Shown piece after piece: positions 1 through 7,439 of a stretch of DNA of 9,948 bases. Under the pieces are notes generated by a model. It saw only the letters and a program-made list of their open reading frames with translations, ran no database searches and was not told where the DNA came from. The stretch lies in contig DATILL010000102.1 in NCBI GenBank assembly GCA_035476575.1, forward strand, positions 1 through 9,948, read 5' to 3'. Source of the stretch: DATILL01 sp035476575 (GTDB taxonomy: Bacteria; Actinomycetota; Actinomycetes; Mycobacteriales; JACQDL01). Each line of letters begins with the position of its first letter. Within the stretch, counting starts at the first letter, position 1. The position numbers and the translations under genes were made by a program.

Positions 1-1
1 C

Positions 2-418
2 CAGACACTGCTGGACGCGATCAACCGGGCGCTGGCGATCCAGGCCCACCCGCGGGTGCTGCTCGAGCAGGCCGCGCTGGCGCTGCTGGACTACATCGAG
101 GAGGAGACCGACGGCTTCCGGGTGCTGGTCCGGGAGTCGCCGATCATGTCGGCCACCGGGAGCTTCTCCAGCGTGCTCAACGACGTGGCGCACCAGGTGG
201 AGCACATCCTGGGCGCGGAGTTCAAGTCCCGCGGGTACGACCCGAAGCTCGCCGAGTTGTACGCCCAGGCGTTGGTGGGGATGGTTGCGTTGACCGGCCG
301 GTGGTGGCTGGAGGTGCGCAAGCCGCGCAAGGAGACGGTGGCCGCGCACCTGGTCAACCTGGCCTGGAACGGCCTGTCCCACCTCGACCACAAGCCCAGG
401 CTGACTCTTGACCGCTGA
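2..418 (+). CDS. TetR/AcrR-family transcriptional regulator, C-terminal part (5' end outside window)
   Basis: The frame is open from base 2 to a TGA at 416-418, giving 138 visible residues. The start and the N-terminal helix-turn-helix lie left of the window. What remains is an all-helical ligand-binding and dimerisation domain. Recognisable stretches are DYIEEETDGFRVLVRESP, a central YAQALVGMVALTGRWWLEVR helix and an ending like HLVNLAWNGLSHL. From memory these resemble a TetR subgroup conserved in actinobacteria, including Rv1019 of M. tuberculosis, which also lies in the general neighbourhood of the metS-ispE block. Proteins of this kind bind operators as dimers and release DNA when a small molecule enters the C-terminal pocket; the ligand here cannot be told. 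The gene ends 83 bases before glpK on the same strand, but glpK appears to have its own promoter, so control of glpK by this protein is only a possibility. The family call is fairly firm and the subgroup is tentative. Confidence 0.8.
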   Translation, partial: QTLLDAINRALAIQAHPRVLLEQAALALLDYIEEETDGFRVLVRESPIMSATGSFSSVLNDVAHQVEHILGAEFKSRGYDPKLAELYAQALVGMVALTGRWWLEVRKPRKETVAAHLVNLAWNGLSHLDHKPRLTLDR

Positions 419-488
419 TCACGCAAGGTAACCAGCTCACCTGCCAGGCCGACCGCCGCGCCGCGCGTCCCGCGACGCACGTTCCAGC

Positions 489-494
489 TAGGCT
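489..494 (+). promoter_or_regulatory. Putative -10 box for leaderless glpK mRNA
   Basis: The hexamer TAGGCT fits the actinobacterial -10 pattern TANNNT. It is followed by 7 bases (495-501) and then directly by the GTG start of glpK. This spacing places the transcription start on or next to the G of GTG. No purine-rich Shine-Dalgarno sequence is present in the 20 bases before the start, which supports a leaderless message. I see no good -35 hexamer about 17 bases upstream, which is common for such promoters. Confidence 0.5.
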
Positions 495-501
495 CCGCCG
501 T

Positions 502-2010
502 GTGGCGCAGTACATCGCGGCGATCGACCAGGGCACCACGAGCAGCCGGTGCATCATCTTCGACCACGGTGGCCGGATCGTCTCGGCCCACCAGGTGGAG
601 CACCGGCAGATCTTCCCGCGGGCCGGCTGGGTCGAGCACGACGCCGTTGAGATCTGGGCCAACGTCCACGAGGTGACCGCCGCCGCGCTGGCCAAGGCCG
701 GCCTTGGCCCTGCCGACATCGTCGCCTGCGGGATCACTAACCAGCGGGAGACCACGCTGCTGTGGGACCGGGCCACGGGCGCACCGGTCGGCAACGCGAT
801 CGTGTGGCAGGACACCCGTACCGACAAGATCTGCGCCGAGCTGGGCGGCGGGCACCCCGACGGCGCGGACCGGTACCGCGCCCGGGTCGGCCTGCCGCTG
901 GCCACCTACTTCGCCGGCCCGAAGATCCGCTGGATCCTGGACAACGTCGACGGCGCCCGGGCCCGGGCCGAGGCCGGCGAGCTGGCCTTCGGCACGATGG
1001 ACTCCTGGGTGGCCTGGAACCTCACCGGCGGCCCGGACGGCGGCGTCCACGTCACCGACGTGACCAACGCCTCCCGCACCATGCTGATGGACCTCGACAC
1101 GCTGGCGTGGGACACCGAGATCGCCGCCGAGCTGGGTGTCCCGCTGCCCCTGCTGCCGGAGATCCGCTCCTCCGCCGAGACATACGGCGTGGGCCGGCCG
1201 GACAGCGGCCTGTCCGACGTACCGATCGCCGGCATCCTCGGCGACCAGCAGGCGGCGACGTTCGGCCAGGTCTGCTTCGTGCCCGGAACGGCGAAGAACA
1301 CCTACGGCACGGGCAACTTCATGCTGCTGAACACCGGCGAGCAGCGGGTGACCAGCGCGAACGGGCTGCTCACCACGGTCTGCTACCGGATCGGCGACGC
1401 GGCGCCGGTGTACGCGCTGGAGGGGTCGGTCGCGGTCACCGGCGCGCTGGTGCAGTGGCTGCGGGACAACCTCGGGCTGATCTCCGCAGCGGCGGAGGTA
1501 GAGCCGCTGGCGGCCACCGTCGAGGACAACGGTGGGGTCTATATCGTGCCGGCGTTCTCCGGGCTGTTCGCACCGTACTGGCGGTCCGACGCGCGCGGGG
1601 TGATCGTCGGGCTGACCCGGTACGCCAACCGCGGCCACCTCGCCCGCGCCACGCTGGAGGCCACCGCGTTCCAGACCCGCGAGGTGCTGGACGCGATGAA
1701 CGCCGACTCCGGCGTCCCGCTGACCGAGCTGCGGGTGGACGGCGGCATGGTGGTCAACGCCATGCTGATGCAGTTCCAGGCCGACATCCTCGGCGTGCCG
1801 GTGGTCCGGCCGAAGGTCACCGAGACCACGGCGCTCGGCGCGGCCTACGCGGCCGGGCTGGCGGTCGGTTTCTGGAGCGGTACGGACGAGCTGGCCGCGA
1901 ACTGGGCCGAGGACACCCGCTGGACCCCGCGGCGCGACGACGCCTGGCGGCAGGCGGAGCACGCCCGATGGAAGAAGGCCGTCACCCGCTCCTTCGGCTG
2001 GGCCGGCTGA
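502..2010 (+). CDS. glpK: Glycerol kinase GlpK
   Basis: GlpK phosphorylates glycerol with ATP to sn-glycerol 3-phosphate in the cytoplasm, the entry step of glycerol catabolism and a source of phospholipid backbone. The protein has 502 residues, the same length as the E. coli enzyme. It is a two-lobed FGGY-family kinase. Visible motifs are the phosphate-1 loop DQGTTSSR (9-16) and the glycerol-binding pair R82-E83 in NQRETT. Y136 lies in TYFAGPK and the general base D248 in GDQQA. Further motifs are the NTYGTGNFML phosphate-2 loop, VPAFSGLFAPYW and, near the C-terminus, LRVDGGMVVNAMLMQFQADI followed by TALGAAYAAGLAVGFW. All key residues are present, so the enzyme should be active. The GTG at 502 is chosen because the family N-terminus begins right after it and a TANNNT box sits 7 bases upstream. 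The gene stands alone: neither a glycerol facilitator (glpF) nor glycerol-3-phosphate dehydrogenase (glpD) is in the window. It faces the ABC-F gene tail to tail. Confidence 0.97.
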   Translation: MAQYIAAIDQGTTSSRCIIFDHGGRIVSAHQVEHRQIFPRAGWVEHDAVEIWANVHEVTAAALAKAGLGPADIVACGITNQRETTLLWDRATGAPVGNAIVWQDTRTDKICAELGGGHPDGADRYRARVGLPLATYFAGPKIRWILDNVDGARARAEAGELAFGTMDSWVAWNLTGGPDGGVHVTDVTNASRTMLMDLDTLAWDTEIAAELGVPLPLLPEIRSSAETYGVGRPDSGLSDVPIAGILGDQQAATFGQVCFVPGTAKNTYGTGNFMLLNTGEQRVTSANGLLTTVCYRIGDAAPVYALEGSVAVTGALVQWLRDNLGLISAAAEVEPLAATVEDNGGVYIVPAFSGLFAPYWRSDARGVIVGLTRYANRGHLARATLEATAFQTREVLDAMNADSGVPLTELRVDGGMVVNAMLMQFQADILGVPVVRPKVTETTALGAAYAAGLAVGFWSGTDELAANWAEDTRWTPRRDDAWRQAEHARWKKAVTRSFGWAG

Positions 2011-2095
2011 CCACGTCGCCCGGCCCGGCCCGGCACAAGTTATGGAAACGTATCGGGATGGCGGGCGGTGCGGGGGACGGCGGGCGCCTGGCAGG

Positions 2096-3970
<1,875 letters not shown>

Positions 3971-3980
3971 CGCCGGCCAG

Positions 3981-4913
3981 TCACGCGTCGTACACCAGCC
4001 GGGCGCCGGGCACCGGGCCGTACGCGACCCGCACAGTCCGGCAGACACCGGCACCGGCCAGCGCGGCGGCCAGCCGGACCGCGTGCTCCTCGGACCGGGC
4101 CAAGAAAGCGCAGGTCGGCCCGGAGCCGGACACCAGCGAGCCGAGCGCGCCCAGCTCAGCGCCGGCCCGCAGGGTATGGCGCAGGTCGGGGCGCAGTACC
4201 AGCGCGGCCGGCTGCAGGTCGTTGGCCAGCAGCGCACCGAGCCGGCCGACGTCCCGCAGCCGCAGCGCGTTGATCACCTCGTCCGGCGACCCGGCCGGCG
4301 GTGCGCCGTACGGCGAGCCCGGCTCCGGGTTGGCCGCCGCGCGCATCCGGTCCAGCTCACGGTAGACCGCTGGGGTGGGCAGCCCCCCGGACGCGACGGC
4401 GAGCACCCAGTGCCACCGGCCGGTGGCCAGGACCGAGGTCAGCCGCTCGCCCCGCCCGGTGCCCAGCGCGGTGCCGCCGACCAGCGCGAACGCGACGTCG
4501 CTGCCGAGCCCGGCGGCCAGCTCCAGCAGCTCGGCCCGGCCGAGGCCGGTTCCCCACAGCGCGTCGCAGGCGATCAGCGCACCGGCCGCGTCGGCCGAGC
4601 CACCAGCCAGGCCGGCGGCCACCGGGATGGCCTTGGCCAGCTCCAGGTGGACGGCCGGCGCGACCCCGGCACGCTCGGCGAGCAGGCAGGCGGCCTGCCA
4701 GGCCAGGTTCGTCTTGTCAGCGGGCAGCTCGGTGGCGCCCTCGCCGGAGATCGCCAGCGTCAGGGTGCGGGCCGGCGTCGCGGTGACCTCGTCGTAGAGC
4801 GACAGCGCCTGGAAGACCGTGACCAGGTCGTGATATCCATCCGGCCGGATCGGGCCGACGGCCAGGTGCAGGTTGACCTTGGCAGGCGCCCGGACAGTGA
4901 CCGGCTCAGGCAC
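3981..4913 (-). CDS. ispE: 4-diphosphocytidyl-2-C-methyl-D-erythritol kinase IspE
   Basis: IspE phosphorylates the 2-hydroxyl of CDP-methylerythritol with ATP, a step of the cytoplasmic MEP pathway to isopentenyl diphosphate. The 310-residue protein belongs to the GHMP kinase fold. It shows the N-terminal APAKVNLHL with K12, the ATP loop PVAAGLAGGSADAAG (97-111), catalytic D139 in GSDVAF and a C-terminal SGSGPTCAF motif. These are the expected catalytic and binding elements. The GTG at 4913 gives the typical beginning MPEPVTVRAPAKVN, but no Shine-Dalgarno lies at the right distance from it. A good AAGGAG (4941-4936) sits 7 bases before an in-frame CTG at 4928, which would add five residues, so the start is uncertain. 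rsmA ends 67 bases upstream of the GTG. The ABC-F gene begins 10 bases after the ispE stop, so the three genes look co-transcribed. In M. tuberculosis ispE likewise follows rpfB and ksgA. Confidence 0.95.
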   Translation of the reverse strand: MPEPVTVRAPAKVNLHLAVGPIRPDGYHDLVTVFQALSLYDEVTATPARTLTLAISGEGATELPADKTNLAWQAACLLAERAGVAPAVHLELAKAIPVAAGLAGGSADAAGALIACDALWGTGLGRAELLELAAGLGSDVAFALVGGTALGTGRGERLTSVLATGRWHWVLAVASGGLPTPAVYRELDRMRAAANPEPGSPYGAPPAGSPDEVINALRLRDVGRLGALLANDLQPAALVLRPDLRHTLRAGAELGALGSLVSGSGPTCAFLARSEEHAVRLAAALAGAGVCRTVRVAYGPVPGARLVYDA

Positions 4914-4935
4914 GCCGACGAGGGACAGCGGACAG

Positions 4936-4941
4936 CTCCTT
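4936..4941 (-). promoter_or_regulatory. Shine-Dalgarno AAGGAG before ispE, spaced for a CTG start
   Basis: On the minus strand AAGGAG is followed by 7 bases and an in-frame CTG (4928-4926). The usual choice, GTG at 4913, is 22 bases from this site, too far for normal initiation. Either ispE starts at CTG or the match is fortuitous. Confidence 0.5.
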
Positions 4942-4980
4942 CGAGTCGCGGGGGACGGAGCCGACTCTACTGCTCGGCCC

Positions 4981-5874
4981 TCACCGGACGGCGGCAACGG
5001 CGATCCGGGCGAAGGCCTCGACGCCCAGCGCCTCGCCGCGCACGCTCGGGTCCACCCCGGCCGCCCGCAGCACCTCCTCGGCCCGCGCGGCCGACCCGGC
5101 CCAGCCTGCCAGCGCCGCCCGCAGCGTCTTGCGGCGCTGCGCGAACGCCGCGTCGACCACCGCAAAGACCGCGGCACGATCCACTGTGGACTGTCCACTC
5201 CCGACTGCGGGCGGCTCCCGGCAGTCGAACGCGACCAGCCCGGAGTCGACGTTCGGCACCGGCCAGAACACCGTCCGCGGCACCGACCCGACCCGCCGGG
5301 CAGCGGCGTACCAGGCCAGCTTGACCGACGGCACGCCGTACACCTTCGAGCCGGGTGGTGCGGTGAGCCGGTCGGCCACCTCGGCCTGCACCATGATCAG
5401 GCCGTGCCGCAACGACGGCAGCCTGGCCAGCAGCCGCAACACCACCGGCACCGCGACGTTGTACGGCAGGTTGGCCACCAGCGCGGTCGGCTGCGGGTCG
5501 GGTACGGCGGTCAGCGTCAGCGCGTCGGCGGCCAGGATGCTCAGCCGGCCGGCGTACGCCGGCAGCCGGCTGTCCACAGTGGATGGCAACGCGGCGGCCA
5601 GGACCGGGTCGACCTCGACCGCGGTCACGTGTGCGCTGGCCGGCAGCAGGCCCAGGGTGAGCGAGCCGAGGCCCGGCCCGATCTCGAGCACGGTGTCGGC
5701 CATGGCGGTGTTGGCTGGCGCGGTGTTGGCCGGCGCGAGCCCGGCGGCCCGGACGATCCGGCGGATGGTGTTCGGGTCGTGCAGGAAGTGCTGGCCAAGG
5801 GTCTTGGTGGGCCGGACGCCGAGCCGGGCAGCCAGCGCGCGCACCTCGGCCGGCCCGAGCAACCCGTCAGTCAC
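4981..5874 (-). CDS. rsmA: 16S rRNA (adenine1518/1519-N6) dimethyltransferase RsmA/KsgA
   Basis: RsmA dimethylates two adjacent adenines in the 3'-terminal helix of 16S rRNA using S-adenosylmethionine, a late quality step of 30S assembly. Its loss gives kasugamycin resistance. The protein has 297 residues. Motifs in order are TKTLGQHFLHD (23-33), the SAM loop VLEIGPGLGSL (62-72), an acidic VEVDP that binds the SAM ribose, the catalytic NLPYN, the substrate region GVPSVKLAWYA, FWPVPNVDSGLVAF, and the C-terminal helical domain with FAQRRKTLRAAL. GTG at 5874 is chosen because the family N-terminus follows and AAGGTG lies 7 bases upstream. That purine stretch also reads TAAGGT, a possible -10 box. 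Just before the SAM loop are two tandem APANT pentapeptides (residues 47-56), an insertion from a 15-bp repeat. The gene lies between rpfB (154-base gap with a strong hairpin) and ispE. Confidence 0.96.
   Translation of the reverse strand: MTDGLLGPAEVRALAARLGVRPTKTLGQHFLHDPNTIRRIVRAAGLAPANTAPANTAMADTVLEIGPGLGSLTLGLLPASAHVTAVEVDPVLAAALPSTVDSRLPAYAGRLSILAADALTLTAVPDPQPTALVANLPYNVAVPVVLRLLARLPSLRHGLIMVQAEVADRLTAPPGSKVYGVPSVKLAWYAAARRVGSVPRTVFWPVPNVDSGLVAFDCREPPAVGSGQSTVDRAAVFAVVDAAFAQRRKTLRAALAGWAGSAARAEEVLRAAGVDPSVRGEALGVEAFARIAVAAVR
5705..5734 (-). repeat. 15-bp tandem repeat (two units) inside rsmA
   Basis: Units 5705-5719 and 5720-5734 differ at one base (plus strand gcggtgttggctggc and gcggtgttggccggc). 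They encode two APANT pentapeptides next to a degenerate third, AMADT, directly before the SAM-binding strand. The insertion keeps frame and should lie in a loop between the N-terminal helices and the first beta strand. Confidence 0.85.
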
Positions 5875-5882
5875 GAGCCGTC

Positions 5883-5888
5883 ACCTTA
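5883..5888 (-). promoter_or_regulatory. TAAGGT before rsmA: ribosome binding site or leaderless -10 box
   Basis: On the minus strand the sequence reads GGTAAGGTGACGGCTC followed by the GTG start at 5874. AAGGTG with 7 bases spacing is a fair Shine-Dalgarno. TAAGGT also fits TANNNT with 8 bases to the GTG, close to the arrangement at glpK. The two readings cannot be separated by sequence. The hairpin just upstream would make a private rsmA promoter useful. Confidence 0.4.
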
Positions 5889-5892
5889 CCGA

Positions 5893-5924
5893 GCCGCCGC
5901 TCCACTGGGCCGCCGCTCCACTGG
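5893..5924. repeat. Perfect 16-bp tandem duplication in the rpfB-rsmA spacer
   Basis: The unit gccgccgctccactgg occurs twice without a mismatch at 5893-5908 and 5909-5924. It lies between the rsmA start and the large inverted repeat. No mismatch suggests a recent duplication. Confidence 0.9.
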
Positions 5925-5971
5925 GCTGGTGGCAGCCACCGGCGCAGGGCGCGGCGGTGGCTGCCACCAGC
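5925..5971 (-). terminator. 16-bp perfect inverted repeat between rpfB and rsmA: terminator-like hairpin
   Basis: Arms 5925-5940 (gctggtggcagccacc) and 5956-5971 are exact reverse complements over 16 bp, with a 15-base loop (5941-5955) that can itself form a GCGC/GCGC stem. The RNA hairpin would be extremely stable. It lies about 57 bases after the rpfB stop on the minus strand. No U-tract follows on either strand, as is common for actinobacterial terminators, so termination, transcript-end protection or protein binding to the DNA are all possible. Sequence supports the structure firmly and the function only weakly. Confidence 0.6.
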
Positions 5972-6009
5972 TACCGGTGACCCAGGCCTCAGGTGGCCCA
6001 GGCCCCCAG

Positions 6010-6043
6010 ACTTAGCCGTACAGGTGACTTAGCCGTACAGGTG
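6010..6043. repeat. Perfect 17-bp tandem duplication across the rpfB stop codon
   Basis: The unit acttagccgtacaggtg is present twice, at 6010-6026 and 6027-6043, with no mismatch. The upstream copy (in the rpfB sense) encodes the last residues HLYG and holds the TAA stop (6031-6029). The second copy repeats the same bases after the stop, in another frame because 17 is not a multiple of three. Confidence 0.92.
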
Positions 6044-7156
6044 GTACCCGCAGGCGGGCCATGGCGAGCTGCCCCGGGCGGTATAGACCCTCGACGCGAT
6101 CGCGATCTGCTGCTCGCGGGTGGCCAGGTCGGCCCGCTCGGCGTAGCTGCCGCCGCCGGCACCGAGCCAGGTGCCGTAGTCGAACTGCAGGCCGCCGTAG
6201 AAGCCGTTGCCGGTGTTGATGTGCCAGTTGCCACCGGACTCGCACATGGCCAGCGCGTCCCAGTTCAGCCCGTTGCCGATGGGTGGCGTCGGCATGGCCT
6301 TGGTGCCAACCCGGACCACCCGCGGCTGCGCCGGAGCGAGGACCCGGGTGCCCTTGACCGTGCGGCCGGACTCCTTGCCGGCGATGTAGACGATCAGGTA
6401 GGTGACCCGCTGCACGCCGGGCCGGCCGGGCCGCTCGACGACCTGCCTGCCCTTGACGGTGGTGCCGTCCGGCTTGCGGACCACCGGAGGCGGCAACGGC
6501 GCCGTCAGGGTGACGGTCCGGTAACGGACCCGGACGAGCACGATGGTCATGCCGTTCTTGACCAAGGTGCCGGTGGCCAGGGACATCCGGTCGCTGGCCG
6601 CCAGGGGGATGCCGGCGCCAGCCAACGCCTCCTTCACGGTCGCGGCCGGGGTGGCGAACCGGTGGGACCTGCCGTCGACCACGACGTTGATGGTCTTCGA
6701 CGTACGGACGGTCAGCGTGAACCCGTCTAGCGGCAGCCGGGCCGAGCGGTCGGCGGACAGGAAGAGCCCGCCCTGCCGGTACCCGATCTGGTCCAGCGCC
6801 TCGGCCACCGACGTTGCGGTCACCCACATCTGCCGGGTGTGCCCGTCGACGGAGAGGACGAGCAGGCGGCCACGCCGGAGCACGATCTCCGTGCCGTCCC
6901 TGAGTGCGGCCCCCCGGCCGGGCACGAGCGTGTCATGCGCGCCGACGGTGAGCCCCTGCTCGTCGAGCAGGCTGCCGACCGTGCCGGAGTAGGTGCCGAA
7001 ATGGCGGGCCTCGCCATCGACCCGAACCGTGATGTCTTTCTGCAGCCCCGCCCAGGCAAGCGAACCTCCGAGCAGGACCACCAGCACGAAGCCGTAGATA
7101 CCGAGCTTCAGCGGAGTCAGTTTCCGGCCGGTATGGCCACTATGCGGACTCTCCAC
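6029..7156 (-). CDS. rpfB: Resuscitation-promoting factor RpfB (DUF348-G5-transglycosylase-like)
   Basis: RpfB is an extracytoplasmic muralytic enzyme that cleaves peptidoglycan glycan strands and promotes regrowth of dormant cells. With GTG at 7156 the protein has 375 residues, close to the 362 of M. tuberculosis RpfB. After a short basic N-terminus (RKLTPLK) comes one hydrophobic segment (about 18-38) ending in AWA, which fits either a signal-peptidase-I cut or a membrane anchor; there is no lipobox cysteine. Three DUF348 repeats follow (about 41-97, 98-150, 153-208), then a G5 domain (about 211-286) with VVERPGRPGVQRVTY. The C-terminal Rpf domain (about 296-371) has WDALAMCESGGNWHINTGNG, with catalytic E306 and the C305-C369 disulfide pair. 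GGGAG lies 4 bases before the GTG. The frame is open further upstream, and TTG at 7336 (435 residues) would add an acidic cytoplasmic tail, so the start is uncertain. The final codons and stop are copied in a 17-bp tandem repeat. Confidence 0.93.
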   Translation of the reverse strand: MESPHSGHTGRKLTPLKLGIYGFVLVVLLGGSLAWAGLQKDITVRVDGEARHFGTYSGTVGSLLDEQGLTVGAHDTLVPGRGAALRDGTEIVLRRGRLLVLSVDGHTRQMWVTATSVAEALDQIGYRQGGLFLSADRSARLPLDGFTLTVRTSKTINVVVDGRSHRFATPAATVKEALAGAGIPLAASDRMSLATGTLVKNGMTIVLVRVRYRTVTLTAPLPPPVVRKPDGTTVKGRQVVERPGRPGVQRVTYLIVYIAGKESGRTVKGTRVLAPAQPRVVRVGTKAMPTPPIGNGLNWDALAMCESGGNWHINTGNGFYGGLQFDYGTWLGAGGGSYAERADLATREQQIAIASRVYTARGSSPWPACGYHLYG

Positions 7157-7197
7157 GGAACTCCCAACCGAGTGCCTCCCGGGTAGGGGACGTCGGT

Positions 7198-7212
7198 CCG
7201 AGCCGGGCTCGG
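7198..7212. other. Odd-centred palindrome CCGAGCC-G-GGCTCGG upstream of rpfB
   Basis: Seven-base arms flank a single central G, 41 bases before the GTG start of rpfB. In RNA it can form a 5-bp stem with a 5-base loop. It could be an operator half-site pair or a small hairpin of the rpfB leader. It would be coding if the TTG start at 7336 is used. Confidence 0.4.
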
Positions 7213-7335
7213 CTAGTCCGCGGGGGTGGATCTCGATCGTGCTGTCCGCGTCGTCGTCGAGCCACCTGGTGCCCGGGACGTGCCCATCCCAGCCATCAGT
7301 CTGGAGACGATAGGGGTCCGGTTCGTGTTTGGCCA

Positions 7336-7383
7336 ACCCCCACGGGGGGTACCGCTGGTGCTCGTGCTCCCCCGTGGGGAGCA
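7336..7383 (-). promoter_or_regulatory. Two competing hairpins in the rpfB leader (attenuator-like)
   Basis: On the minus-strand RNA the first hairpin is TGCTCCCC-ACG-GGGGAGCA (7383-7365, 8 bp) and the second is ACCCCC-CGT-GGGGGT (7350-7336, 6 bp). Their arms are also complementary to each other: 7369-7379 pairs perfectly with 7338-7348 over 11 bp across a 20-base loop. The two folds exclude one another, the hallmark of an attenuator or RNA switch. The region lies between the tatD stop and rpfB. M. tuberculosis rpfB is known to have an RNA switch in its leader, but I see no sequence match to it that I could quote. The region is also open in the rpfB frame, so it could instead be coding. Confidence 0.45.
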
Positions 7384-7439
7384 AGTGACGAGCCCGCGAT
7401 GGGGCCGAACGGCGGTGCGGCCGGACCTGCGCGCGGGCG

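Noticed and set aside
2011..2095. Bidirectional terminator between the converging glpK and ABC-F genes
   Set aside because: The GC-rich run near 2019-2034 contains only overlapping CCGG-type words and gives no convincing stem with a clear loop. No U-tract follows on either strand.
7157..7439. c-di-AMP (ydaO-type) riboswitch before rpfB
   Set aside because: Some actinobacterial rpf genes carry one, but I could not find its conserved core segments in this leader. Only GC-rich hairpins are visible.
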